Positions 1 through 8,252 of a stretch of DNA of 64,000 bases are shown piece by piece. This DNA is from Geomonas diazotrophica (GTDB lineage Bacteria; Desulfobacterota; Desulfuromonadia; Geobacterales; Geobacteraceae). The DNA lies in assembly GCF_018919385.1 (NCBI RefSeq), contig NZ_JAHLMF010000001.1:310001-374000 (forward strand), given 5' to 3'. The translations under genes were made by a program, and so were the position numbers. The notes under the pieces are model-generated. The model saw only the letters and a program-made list of their open reading frames with translations. It had not been told where the DNA came from and did no database searches. Within the stretch, counting starts at the first letter, position 1, and each line of letters begins with the position of its first letter.

Positions 1-202
1 GGTTGCCGAGTTTCACGGTGACCTCCTGCTGCCCCGCGTAGAGGGTCTGGTTGGTCCCGAACAGCAGGGTCACCTCCTCGCGGGTGCTGGTCACGTTGCA
101 GACGTTGGCGTAGCTCGTCCCCATGGCGCTGTCATCCCACTTGACGACCGGGACGTTGGTTCCGGTTCCGGCGGTTTCGTCCTTCTTGTCCTTGTCAGCC
201 AT
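1..202 (-). CDS. DUF3467 family protein, 3' end cut by window edge
   Basis: The reverse strand reads from an ATG at 202 preceded by a strong AGGAGG-type ribosome binding site, and stays open to the window edge, giving about 67 residues. The start is lysine- and aspartate-rich, followed by YANVCNVTSTREEVTLLFGT, a pattern I associate with the small DUF3467 family, whose function is unknown. The C-terminus lies outside the window. No operon partner is visible on this side. The family call rests on memory of the conserved strand motif, so it is reasonable but not certain. Confidence 0.72.
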   Translation of the reverse strand, partial: MADKDKKDETAGTGTNVPVVKWDDSAMGTSYANVCNVTSTREEVTLLFGTNQTLYAGQQEVTVKLGN

Positions 203-248
203 AACCCCTCCTATTCAAATTTCTGATCGGCGACAATCTCCCTCTGGT

Positions 249-271
249 CCCCTCTCCCTGTGGGAGAGGGG
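249..271. repeat. REP-like GC-rich palindrome
   Basis: A perfect inverted repeat with 10-base arms (CCCCTCTCCC and GGGAGAGGGG) and a 3-base loop lies between two reverse-strand genes. Near-identical elements occur at 12434, 12517 and 14917, so this is a dispersed repeat rather than only a local terminator; no T-run follows it. Confidence 0.6.
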
Positions 272-357
272 ATGGTGGACGCGGCGGAAGATGATGCCCA
301 ATCAGTTTCCAAGCAGAAAGCTTCTAAAAGCTCTGTTCCCCGGATTCCCGGTTAGAC

Positions 358-2451
358 CTACAGGTTGACCACCCAACCCGGCAGCCCCGCCGGATGTTTC
401 GGGCTCCGGGTCCAGTCGACCACCGGCGCGCCCGCATGCTTCCCGGTGAGTTCCGCCGCCGGGACGAACCTGCCGCTGTTCTCGTCATAGAGGAGCGCCT
501 CGTACTGGTAACCCGCCACCGACGCCGTCTCGCGTTCGCCGGCGTCCAGGGTCGGGGCCATCACGGCATCGTCACCGGTGAGCAGATGCGGGACGCCCAG
601 GACGTGCCCCACCTCGTGGACCACAACGGTCAAGAGGTCCATGTTGCCGGCGGCCGCGCTGTCGCTCCGGGCCACCAAGTCGCCACTGTCGTTTCTGACG
701 AACTCGGCGCTCTCCTCGGGGGTGCCGTCCACGAACCAGCCGTAGCCTGCCGCATCACGGTCGAGGCAGATGGTGTCGCCCACCCGCTGGGCCAGGGTGA
801 GGCCGTCCAGGTCCGCCACCACGAACTTCAGGTTCTGCAGCCCGGCAACCGCCTGCTCGTCCAACTGCAGGGCGATTTTCCAGTACTCGATCGCCACCGG
901 GATGATGGGCGCCAAGCTATCGGCGGTGAGAACGTCGCCGCCACCCACCTGTGCCGCATCGGCAGGTGCCGCCGCCATCATGGCCTGGACCTTGGTGAAG
1001 GCCGGGTCGTCGGTCTTGACGGTGAAGCTGTCGAAGTAGCCGGCGGCGCCTTGGGCGAAGAGCCCCATCTTACCGTCGACGGAGAGGGCATTGAAGGTGT
1101 AGCCGAGCACCGCCTGGGTGTCGACGGTGACGCTCACCGTGGTCCCCTTGATGGTGACGCCCAGGGTATGGTCGCCGGCGGTCAGGGTCCGGGAGATCCT
1201 GGTATCGATGACCAGGTTCCCCTTCTGCACGTGGCCGATAACCACTTCCTTGGTGGTCGCGTTGTAGGCGGCGAACTTATAGTTGTCCGTGCCGTAGGCA
1301 TCGAACACCACACCCGCCGTGCCGGTGGAATGGAGCTTGGTTTCAAGGACCAGCACCGAGGAGGGGCTGATGGAGAAGGTGCCGGCCGGGACACCCGCCG
1401 CCTGGCTCAGGTCGATGAAGTTCACCGCCGGGGCTGTGGTCGGGGTGGCCGTAAAGTAGCCGCCGGAAGTGGTCCAGCTCCCGGTCCGCTGTTCGGTGAA
1501 GAGGCTCGGGGCGGCGTCAAAGTTTTCCATACCGGTGTAGGTGAAGACCGGCGCCAGTTTCTGCACCGCGACGTTGTCGAAGTACCCCTTGGCCCCCACG
1601 CTCCCCATGCCGATCATGCCGTAGTTGAGGCCGAAGCTCATGCCGTCGACGACGCGGGCCGCGAAGGCGTAGCTGAACAGCTTGGTGTTGTCCAGAAGCA
1701 GCGTCGCCGTGGTGCCGTTCACCGCCACCATGAGGTTGTAGGTGCTGTTCGGCTTCACCTGCAGCGGGGTCTGGGCGTCCACCACCCAACCGGAGGAGGT
1801 GCGGTGCCCCATCTCGAACTTGTTGGTCGAGATGTTCACGCCGGCAAACTTGTAGTCGGTCGGGCTCACGTAGTCGAAGATGATGTAGGCGTTCGCCTTC
1901 CAACCGGCGGTCGGTTTGTCCGCCTTGAGGGTCGCGAGCACCTCGTAGTAGTTGGGGAGGTACTGGCCGACATCGTAGACCGCCACCGCGTCGGTGGCGC
2001 TGCTGGTCGCCTCGACCCTGAGGCTGCCGTTGACCACGCTCCACTTGCCGCTGTCGGCGAAGAAGGCCTGGGTGCTGCCGTTGTTGAAGTCGGAGCTCCT
2101 GATCACGTCGCGCTTGCCGCCCGGGATGTTGCCGGCCTGGATGTCGCGCGGCGCGCCGGTCTGGTCCTGCCAGGCCGGATCCTGCTGCCGTACCATGCCC
2201 AGTTCCGCGTAGGGCTCGCCCTGGCGGGCGGTATCGCTGACGCCCTGGACCAGGGTCTGGTCGAAACCGTCGCTCTTCGCGAGCGCCAGCAGGTATTCGG
2301 GGAGTTGCGGCTGCAGGGTGCGGCTCACCGTCGCCAGGCCGAAGGGGGCGAACGGCACCAAAGGCAATGGGGAGCCCGGGATGAGTTCAGGGTGAACTCC
2401 ACCAATTGGTAATAGAGCATCTTCTGTGCCAATGGTTGGTCGACCGGGCAC
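358..2451 (-). CDS. Metzincin-type metalloprotease with two jelly-roll-like repeats; probable 5'-truncated remnant
   Basis: 697 residues from a GTG. Two similar beta-rich repeats (about residues 115-300 and 305-480, each ending in a GYFD motif) resemble LamG/3-keto-disaccharide hydrolase-type domains. Near residue 610 comes HEVGHVLGVPH, the zinc-binding HExxHxxGxxH signature of metzincins (matrixin/reprolysin type), followed by a downstream Met-turn-like VMAPTL. There is no signal peptide, although such proteins are exported. The frame is closed by a stop just upstream, and the GTG has no clear ribosome binding site. I infer a fragment representing the C-terminal part of a larger surface protein, possibly no longer expressed. 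The 190 bases upstream are AT-rich compared with the flanks, consistent with a rearrangement junction. Confidence 0.65.
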   Translation of the reverse strand: MPGRPTIGTEDALLPIGGVHPELIPGSPLPLVPFAPFGLATVSRTLQPQLPEYLLALAKSDGFDQTLVQGVSDTARQGEPYAELGMVRQQDPAWQDQTGAPRDIQAGNIPGGKRDVIRSSDFNNGSTQAFFADSGKWSVVNGSLRVEATSSATDAVAVYDVGQYLPNYYEVLATLKADKPTAGWKANAYIIFDYVSPTDYKFAGVNISTNKFEMGHRTSSGWVVDAQTPLQVKPNSTYNLMVAVNGTTATLLLDNTKLFSYAFAARVVDGMSFGLNYGMIGMGSVGAKGYFDNVAVQKLAPVFTYTGMENFDAAPSLFTEQRTGSWTTSGGYFTATPTTAPAVNFIDLSQAAGVPAGTFSISPSSVLVLETKLHSTGTAGVVFDAYGTDNYKFAAYNATTKEVVIGHVQKGNLVIDTRISRTLTAGDHTLGVTIKGTTVSVTVDTQAVLGYTFNALSVDGKMGLFAQGAAGYFDSFTVKTDDPAFTKVQAMMAAAPADAAQVGGGDVLTADSLAPIIPVAIEYWKIALQLDEQAVAGLQNLKFVVADLDGLTLAQRVGDTICLDRDAAGYGWFVDGTPEESAEFVRNDSGDLVARSDSAAAGNMDLLTVVVHEVGHVLGVPHLLTGDDAVMAPTLDAGERETASVAGYQYEALLYDENSGRFVPAAELTGKHAGAPVVDWTRSPKHPAGLPGWVVNL

Positions 2452-2648
2452 CTGCCCAAAACTGATTCAAACCACATGAGTTTTAATTGAATTGGATCAA
2501 ATATGTCCCATTGTCTTGTAAAGAATAACGACACAGACATGGCAAGGATATCGACAGTATCAGTGAGAGCCCATGAGCATCAGTTGACAGCACTGCAACT
2601 GCACCCATAATTGCTGGGTCCGTTGCTATCCCAAACCGAGGAACGGCT

Positions 2649-3368
2649 ATGACACTGTTTCCCATTTTACCTGCTGTCGTGATTGTTCTGGCCACTGTCG
2701 CAACCGCTCTGCCGCAGGATTTGGACTGCTACTTGGCCCCTTACATGACAGTCAACGTGGGAAGCGAGGTTATCGGCGTGCTCGCCGAGGTGCCGGTCGA
2801 CCGCGGGGATTACGTCAAGAAGGGGGAGGTCATCGCCCGCCTGGACTCCAAGGTGGAGCAGCAGACCAAGGAGCTCAAGCGGGAGCGGCTCGAATACCTG
2901 GCCCGGGAACAGGAGCGCAAGAAGCAGCTTTTCAAGAAGGGGATCATCTCTTCGCAGGAGATCGACGAGGCCGAGACGGCCGTGAAGGTGGCGCAGCGCG
3001 AGTACGACGAAGCGGTCCAGTTCCTGGCCCGGCGCACCATCAGGACCACAGTGGACGGGGTCGTGGTGCAGCGGTTCCTTTCGCCGGGAGAGCGGGTCGA
3101 GGAGAAACCCATCATGAAGCTGGCACAGATCGACCCGATCAACGCCGAGATCTACGTTCCGGCCGCGCAACTGCGCAGTATCAAGGTGGGTGACAAGGCG
3201 TTCATACGCCCGGAGCCGCCGGGGAAGGGAGAATACCGGGGTGTGGTCAAGGTCATCGACCCGGTGGTCGACGCGGGAGGGATGTACGGGGTCCGGGTGG
3301 AGGTGAAAAACCCGAAACACCAACTACCGGCGGGGCTTAAGTGCCAGGTCCGGTTCGCCGGGAAGTGA
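2649..3368 (+). CDS. HlyD-type periplasmic adaptor (membrane fusion protein), orphan
   Basis: 239 residues. An N-terminal hydrophobic segment (about 1-22) acts as signal or anchor. A biotinyl-lipoyl-like half motif follows (VPVDRGDYVKKGEVIARLD), then a coiled-coil hairpin rich in Lys, Glu and Arg (about 70-115), the second lipoyl half (TVDGVVVQRFLSPGERV) and a beta-barrel end. This is the domain order of RND/MFP efflux adaptors, but it is short (family commonly 350-400) and lacks the extended membrane-proximal domain. GAGG sits seven bases before the ATG. No inner-membrane pump or outer-membrane channel gene is adjacent, so its partner is unknown. Confidence 0.8.
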   Translation: MTLFPILPAVVIVLATVATALPQDLDCYLAPYMTVNVGSEVIGVLAEVPVDRGDYVKKGEVIARLDSKVEQQTKELKRERLEYLAREQERKKQLFKKGIISSQEIDEAETAVKVAQREYDEAVQFLARRTIRTTVDGVVVQRFLSPGERVEEKPIMKLAQIDPINAEIYVPAAQLRSIKVGDKAFIRPEPPGKGEYRGVVKVIDPVVDAGGMYGVRVEVKNPKHQLPAGLKCQVRFAGK

Positions 3369-3505
3369 CCCGGAACCGTGTGTGTCGATTCTCTTAACAG
3401 CTTGAAAAACCTGGGAAAAAAGAATCGGCTGTTTCCATTATTCCCTTCTTTTGCCCCGAGACCCGGTTCCCGTTTCGATCCTGCGACTGCGCGGGCGCGC
3501 ATTGG

Positions 3506-4024
3506 TCACGGTTTGACCTGGTCGACGAACCGTCCCTTATATTTCGCAGCTCCCAGGCAGCGCTCGAAGACGAACTGGCAGATTCTCGTCCCGGGATAAA
3601 GCGCCAGGGTCTTGTGCCCCAGGTTAACGATTTCCAGCACCTGCTGGTTTGAAATGCCCGGCTGCATGAAGCCGGCGGTGACGTGGACCGCCAACCCGAA
3701 GCGGGCGAAACGGCTCCTCCCCTCCAGCCACCCCGCCATGGTCTCGGACAGGGTGATCCTCTCCCTGGTGATGCCCAGGATCATCTCGCAGGGGGCTATG
3801 GTTATGTAGTCTCCATCCGCGACCGACACGGCTTCGGTGACATCGGCAAAGTCAGATTCGTTGTGTACGTGACACACCCCCGTCTCTTTCTTGAAGATCC
3901 TGAATTCGTTGCCCAAGGTGAGATCAACCGACCCCGGGCCTACCTGTGAATCCTGCAAAGGGTCGATGCTTATCTCCCCTCGATTGATGGCATCCCATAT
4001 TTCACGACCTACCAGAACGGTCAT
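3506..4024 (-). CDS. dcd: dCTP deaminase
   Basis: 172 residues. It deaminates dCTP to dUTP, supplying precursor for dTMP synthesis in the cytosol. The dCTP deaminase/dUTPase fold is shown by PGSVDLTLG near residue 30, the substrate-binding EGRSRFARFGLAVHVTAGF stretch near 100, and the segment around QVLEIVN containing the catalytic glutamate position of the family. The length matches the short bacterial form (about 173-193). The start is fixed by GAGGTGGAG upstream of the ATG. It lies alone between a convergent adaptor gene and the terminator behind glmS. Confidence 0.92.
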   Translation of the reverse strand: MTVLVGREIWDAINRGEISIDPLQDSQVGPGSVDLTLGNEFRIFKKETGVCHVHNESDFADVTEAVSVADGDYITIAPCEMILGITRERITLSETMAGWLEGRSRFARFGLAVHVTAGFMQPGISNQQVLEIVNLGHKTLALYPGTRICQFVFERCLGAAKYKGRFVDQVKP

Positions 4025-4076
4025 ATCTCCACCTCGCTAGTCTTTTGATGATGCTGAGATCGGTTTTGGTCCCGCT

Positions 4077-4105
4077 CTTATAGTGTACTAGGTAAGTTGA
4101 TTCAC
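4077..4105 (-). promoter_or_regulatory. Candidate sigma-70 promoter of dcd
   Basis: On the reverse strand GTGAAT-N17-TATAAG lies about 50 bases before the dcd start. The -10 is 5/6 and the -35 only 3/6, so the call is weak. Confidence 0.35.
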
Positions 4106-4170
4106 GCTCGCGCCGATTTTTATGGCCATCTCTTTGCCGACAAGCCGGGTGGATAGTGTGGAAACGTGAA

Positions 4171-4203
4171 GACCCCGGCGCCTTTCGGCGGCCGGGGTCT
4201 TTT
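4171..4203. terminator. Intrinsic terminator behind glmS
   Basis: GACCCCGGCGCC pairs with GGCGGCCGGGGTC around a short loop; U-rich bases follow on the forward strand and a shorter TT on the reverse. It sits just past the glmS stop and would end glmS transcription; it may work in both directions. Confidence 0.8.
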
Positions 4204-4250
4204 GGTCAGGTGAAATTGGCTATGTCGTCTGGCCCGGCGTGCGAATCGGT

Positions 4251-6080
4251 TTATTCGACCGTGACGCTCTTGGCCAGGTTGCGGGGCTGGTCGACGTCGG
4301 TCCCTTTCAGGACGGCGACGTGATAGGCCAAAAGCTGCATTGGGATCGAGATGATGATCGGCATGACTTCCTCGCCGTCCTCCGGGATCTCCAGCGCGAC
4401 CTCGACCTTGCCGGCGACCTCGGCGTCACCCTTGGAGCAGACCGCAATGACGCGGCCGCCGCGGGCGATGACTTCTTCCATGTTGGAGAAGACCTTGTCG
4501 TAGGTCGCTCCCTTCGGCACCAGCACCACGACCGGCATGTGCTCGTCGATGAGGGCGATGGGACCGTGCTTCATCTCGCCGGCGGCGTACCCCTCGGCGT
4601 GGATGTAGGAGATTTCCTTCAGCTTCAGCGCGCCCTCAAGGGCGATGGGGTAGTTCATTCCGCGCCCAAGGTAGAGGAAATCGCGGGCGGAGATGTAATT
4701 TCTCGCAACCTTTTCCACCTGCTCGTTCAGCTTGAGGGCCTCTTCCATGAGTCCCGGAACGCGCACGATGGCGGAGATGAGCTTTCTCCCCTGCTCCTGG
4801 TCCATCTTGCCGCGGGAGCGCCCCAGGCGGATGGTGAACAGGTAGAGGGCGATCAACTGCGTCACGAAGGCCTTGGTGGAGGCGACACCGATTTCGGGAC
4901 CGGCGTGGGTATAGATGACGCCGTCGGCCTCGCGGGCGATGGAGGAGTCGACCACGTTGCAGATGGCGACGCAGGTACCGCCGCGGCGCTTGGATTCGCG
5001 CATGGCGGCCAGGGTGTCGGCGGTCTCACCGGACTGGGAGATCAGCATCACCAGGGTGTTCTCGTCCACCACGGGGTTGCGGTAGCGGAACTCGGAGGCG
5101 ATGTCCACTTCGACCGGAACGCGGCAGTACTCCTCGATCAGGAATTTCCCGACCAGCGCCGCATGCCAGGAGGTGCCGCAGGCGATGATGCAGATGCGGT
5201 TAACCTTCTGCAGTTGCGCGTCGCTGAGGGAAAGGTCCTCGAGGTAGACGTCCCCCTGCTCCTCCCGGAGCCGTCCGGCGATGGTGTCGCGCACGGCGCG
5301 GGGCTGCTCGAAGATCTCCTTGAGCATGAAGTGCTTGTAGCCCCCCTTCTCCGCCATGTGCGGCGACCAGTCGATGTGGCGCGGGGTCTTCTCCAGCTTT
5401 TCGCCGTTGACGTTGCTGAACTCGGCGCTTCCCCCCTTGAACACCACCATCTCGCCGTCCTCCATGAAGATCATGGAGCGGGTGTGGGACAGGATCGCGG
5501 GGATGTCGGAGGCGACGTAGAACTCGCCGTCCCCGAGCCCGACCACCATGGGGGCGCCGTGCTTGGCCGCGATCAGCTGGTCCGGCTCGCTCTCGCTCAC
5601 GATGCAGATGGCGTAGGCCCCTTTAAGGATGCTCAACGCCTGGCGCACCGCGGCCTCGAAGCTGCCGCATTCCTTCATCTTCTGGTCGATCAGGTGCGCG
5701 ATGACCTCGGTGTCGGTCTCGCTCTTGAAGACATGCCCCTGCGCCTTGAGCCCCTCACGCAGCTGCAGGTAGTTCTCGATGATGCCGTTGTGCACCACGA
5801 CGATGGGGCCGGCCTGGTGCGGGTGGGCGTTGATCTCTGAGGGACGGCCGTGGGTGGCCCACCGGGTATGTCCGATGCCGACGGTGCCGAGCACGGGGCT
5901 GGAGGCGAGGAGCTTCTCCAGGTTGGAAAGCTTTCCCTCGCTGCGACGGATGCTCGCCTTGCCGTCGCTCATGGTGCAGATACCGGCGGAATCGTAGCCA
6001 CGATATTCGAGCTTTCTCAACCCTTCAATAATGATGGAGGTGGCTTCCTGCCGCCCGGTGAATCCAACGATACCGCACAT
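4251..6080 (-). CDS. glmS: Glutamine--fructose-6-phosphate aminotransferase (isomerizing)
   Basis: 609 residues, the usual length. It makes glucosamine-6-phosphate from fructose-6-phosphate and glutamine, the first committed step to UDP-GlcNAc. The N-terminal class II glutaminase domain begins MCGIVGF with the nucleophile Cys2; HTRWATHG and HNGIIENY are typical of the family. Two SIS sugar isomerase domains follow (about 285-420 and 455-600), with CGTSWHAA and SQSGETADT, and the protein ends LAKSVTVE. It lies downstream of glmU in the same direction with an 86-base gap and is likely co-transcribed. No glmS ribozyme-like leader can be recognised in that gap. Confidence 0.97.
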   Translation of the reverse strand: MCGIVGFTGRQEATSIIIEGLRKLEYRGYDSAGICTMSDGKASIRRSEGKLSNLEKLLASSPVLGTVGIGHTRWATHGRPSEINAHPHQAGPIVVVHNGIIENYLQLREGLKAQGHVFKSETDTEVIAHLIDQKMKECGSFEAAVRQALSILKGAYAICIVSESEPDQLIAAKHGAPMVVGLGDGEFYVASDIPAILSHTRSMIFMEDGEMVVFKGGSAEFSNVNGEKLEKTPRHIDWSPHMAEKGGYKHFMLKEIFEQPRAVRDTIAGRLREEQGDVYLEDLSLSDAQLQKVNRICIIACGTSWHAALVGKFLIEEYCRVPVEVDIASEFRYRNPVVDENTLVMLISQSGETADTLAAMRESKRRGGTCVAICNVVDSSIAREADGVIYTHAGPEIGVASTKAFVTQLIALYLFTIRLGRSRGKMDQEQGRKLISAIVRVPGLMEEALKLNEQVEKVARNYISARDFLYLGRGMNYPIALEGALKLKEISYIHAEGYAAGEMKHGPIALIDEHMPVVVLVPKGATYDKVFSNMEEVIARGGRVIAVCSKGDAEVAGKVEVALEIPEDGEEVMPIIISIPMQLLAYHVAVLKGTDVDQPRNLAKSVTVE

Positions 6081-6166
6081 GTATGACTCCGTTTAATCTA
6101 TTTGTTAATTAACAATGGGGCAGGCCCAGACGGTACAGGATAGCATCTCGGCCAGGTCCGCAACAG

Positions 6167-7540
6167 TTATTTTTTCCTGAGCGTCCACCCTTCCTTGTTC
6201 ACCTGGGGGGAGCGGGCGATGGCCAGGGAATCGGCGGGGACGTCCTTGGTGACCGTGGTGCCTGCCGCGATCAGGGCATTCCTCCCCACCGTGACCGGGG
6301 CCACCAGTTGCACGTCGCTCCCGACGAAGACGCCGTCCTCGATGACGGTCTTGTGCTTTCTGACCCCGTCGTAGTTGCAGGTGATGGTACCGCAGCCGAT
6401 GTTGACGTCGCGGCCGATGGTGGCGTCACCCAGGTAGGTGAGATGCGAGGCCTTGGACCCCACTCCCATGAAGGCCTTCTTGGTCTCGACGAAGTTGCCG
6501 ATCTTCACCTGCGCCGAAAGCTCGGTGCCGGGGCGCAGGTGGGCCATCGGCCCGATGGCCGCCTCGGGGCCGACCAGGGAATCCTCCAGCACGCTCCCCG
6601 CCTTGACCACTACGTCGTCGGCGATCCGGCACCCCTCGATCAGCGCGTTCTGGCCGATCTTGCAGCGCTCGCCGATCACCGTGTTCCCCTTGATGACGGC
6701 GCCCGGGTAGACCACGCTGTCGCGGCCGATCTTGACCCCGCGGTCGATGTAGACCACGGAGGGATCGATCATGGTCACGCCGGAGAGCATCAGCTCCCGG
6801 TTGATGCGCTGGCGCAGCACCGCCGCCGCGTCGGCCATCTGGACGCGGTCGTTCACGCCGGAGATCTCCAGGGGGTCGGCAACCTGGTAGCTGCGGCAGG
6901 CAAGCCCACGGGCGTTGGCCTGGCACACAACGTCGGTGAGGTAGTACTCCTTCTGGGCGTTGTTGTTCTCGAGCCGGGCAACCGCCTCCGCGAGGAAGCC
7001 ACGGTCGACACAGTAAACGCCGGCATTCACCTCCCGGATCAGGCGCTCCGCTTCGCTCGCATCCTTCTGCTCGGTGATGGCGACCACCTTGCCGTCCGCA
7101 TCCTTGACGATCCGGCCGTAGCCGAAGGGGTCATCCAGCGTCGCGGTCATGACCGTCACGCATGCCTTGCTCTGCTGGTGGGCGTCGAGCATGCCGCGCA
7201 GGCTGTCCGCGGTGAGCAGCGGGGTGTCGCCGCAGAGGATGAGCACGGTCTCGGCATCCTCTTCGATCTCGGGCATGGCGCAGCGCACGGCATGTCCGGT
7301 GCCGAGCTGCTCGGCCTGCAGCGCGAACCCAACCTCGGTGCGCCCGGCAAAGTAATCCCGCACCTTTTCCTGCTGGTGCCCCACCACCAGGACGCAACGC
7401 TCCACTCCTGCGGCGAAGGCGGCGGCGACCGGCCATTCAATCATCGGCGGGCCGGCCACCGGGTGCATCACCTTGACCAGGTCCGACTTCATCCTGGTTC
7501 CCATGCCGGCTGCCAGCACTATTGCAGATATCTTGTTCAT
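6167..7540 (-). CDS. glmU: Bifunctional GlcNAc-1-P uridyltransferase / GlcN-1-P acetyltransferase
   Basis: 457 residues, normal for the family. The N-terminal pyrophosphorylase domain starts with the nucleotide-binding LAAGMGTRMKSDLVKVMH, followed by GTGHAVRCAMPEI and LCGDTPLL. The C-terminal left-handed beta-helix (from about residue 250) carries hexapeptide repeats and the acetyltransferase signature around NFVETKKAFMGVGSKASHL and TITCNYDGVRKHKT. It catalyses the last two steps to UDP-GlcNAc in the cytosol. With glmS directly downstream this forms an amino-sugar operon read from the promoter at about 7574-7602. Confidence 0.97.
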   Translation of the reverse strand: MNKISAIVLAAGMGTRMKSDLVKVMHPVAGPPMIEWPVAAAFAAGVERCVLVVGHQQEKVRDYFAGRTEVGFALQAEQLGTGHAVRCAMPEIEEDAETVLILCGDTPLLTADSLRGMLDAHQQSKACVTVMTATLDDPFGYGRIVKDADGKVVAITEQKDASEAERLIREVNAGVYCVDRGFLAEAVARLENNNAQKEYYLTDVVCQANARGLACRSYQVADPLEISGVNDRVQMADAAAVLRQRINRELMLSGVTMIDPSVVYIDRGVKIGRDSVVYPGAVIKGNTVIGERCKIGQNALIEGCRIADDVVVKAGSVLEDSLVGPEAAIGPMAHLRPGTELSAQVKIGNFVETKKAFMGVGSKASHLTYLGDATIGRDVNIGCGTITCNYDGVRKHKTVIEDGVFVGSDVQLVAPVTVGRNALIAAGTTVTKDVPADSLAIARSPQVNKEGWTLRKK

Positions 7541-7573
7541 CGTAGTCCCCCTTGCCGCTGAGCAAATTGTTCT

Positions 7574-7602
7574 TTATTAACAATAATGCCTGGTGAGGTC
7601 AA
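7574..7602 (-). promoter_or_regulatory. Candidate sigma-70 promoter of glmU-glmS
   Basis: On the reverse strand TTGACC-N17-TAATAA: the -35 matches 5/6 and the -10 only 3/6. Spacing is optimal and it lies 34 bases before the glmU ATG, divergent from the promoter at 7648. Confidence 0.48.
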
Positions 7603-7647
7603 GCTGTTTCACTCCCGCTATTCGCGCAACCTATGTGCTTTTTATCG

Positions 7648-7676
7648 TTTACTAAACCGTAACTTACCGTTATAGT
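7648..7676 (+). promoter_or_regulatory. Candidate sigma-70 promoter of the 7695 gene
   Basis: TTTACT-N17-TATAGT, with a 5/6 -10 hexamer. It would place the start of transcription about 12 bases before the ATG at 7695, leaving just room for the GGAGG ribosome binding site. Confidence 0.55.
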
Positions 7677-7694
7677 CCTGCAGTGGAGGTTTGA

Positions 7695-8252
7695 ATGGGT
7701 GTCGCCGAGGACATAGCCAAGCTGGAGCTTGACCTGCGCGAACTTGTCATCAAGTACGAACAGTACTTCTTCGGAATCGAGAAGAGGGAGCCGTTGCGGC
7801 TGCTCGACGCGGTGGAACGGGCCGTCAGACGCTACCAGAACGTCAGCATCCCGAACACCAGCCAGAGGTTCAAGTACGATTCACTGGTCGCCACGCTGAG
7901 CGTGCACAAGCAGAAGTGGACCCGCACCAACCGTCTGATCGAAGAGGGGAAGTTCCAGAGGGACCGCTTCAGGATGTCTCTGCACCAGGCCGAAAAGGCC
8001 GAGAAGCCAAGCAAGTCCACCCCCACGCCCGCCTCCCCCGAAGCCCAGGTGGAATCCGTCTTCCAGCAGTACGTCAACGCGCGCCTGGCCTGCAACCTCC
8101 CTGTGGACAATGTCACCAGGGAGAAAGTCGCCGAGGCGATCAACCGGCAAAAGCCCGTCCTGATGCAGAAGTACGGTTGCCGCGACGTCGATTTCGTCGT
8201 GGTGATCGAGGGCGGCAAGCCCTCCCTGAAGGCCCGCCCCAAGACTACATGA
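7695..8252 (+). CDS. Conserved protein of unknown function (MXAN_5187-like)
   Basis: 185 residues, charged and mainly helical. An N-terminal part (1-110) contains KLELDLRELVIKYEQYFFG and ends in a Pro/Ser/Thr linker (about 108-120). A C-terminal part (120-185) has the pattern VFQQYVNARLACNLP...TREKVAEAINRQKPVLMQKYG. This resembles the C-terminal domain named after Myxococcus MXAN_5187, whose role is not known to me. There is no signal peptide or membrane segment. A GGAGG site precedes the ATG. The stop overlaps the start of the radical SAM gene by four bases, implying translational coupling and joint function. Confidence 0.7.
   Translation: MGVAEDIAKLELDLRELVIKYEQYFFGIEKREPLRLLDAVERAVRRYQNVSIPNTSQRFKYDSLVATLSVHKQKWTRTNRLIEEGKFQRDRFRMSLHQAEKAEKPSKSTPTPASPEAQVESVFQQYVNARLACNLPVDNVTREKVAEAINRQKPVLMQKYGCRDVDFVVVIEGGKPSLKARPKTT

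Noticed and set aside
6081-6166. glmS ribozyme between glmU and glmS
   Set aside because: The gap is too short and shows none of the conserved core; the ribozyme is characteristic of Gram-positives.
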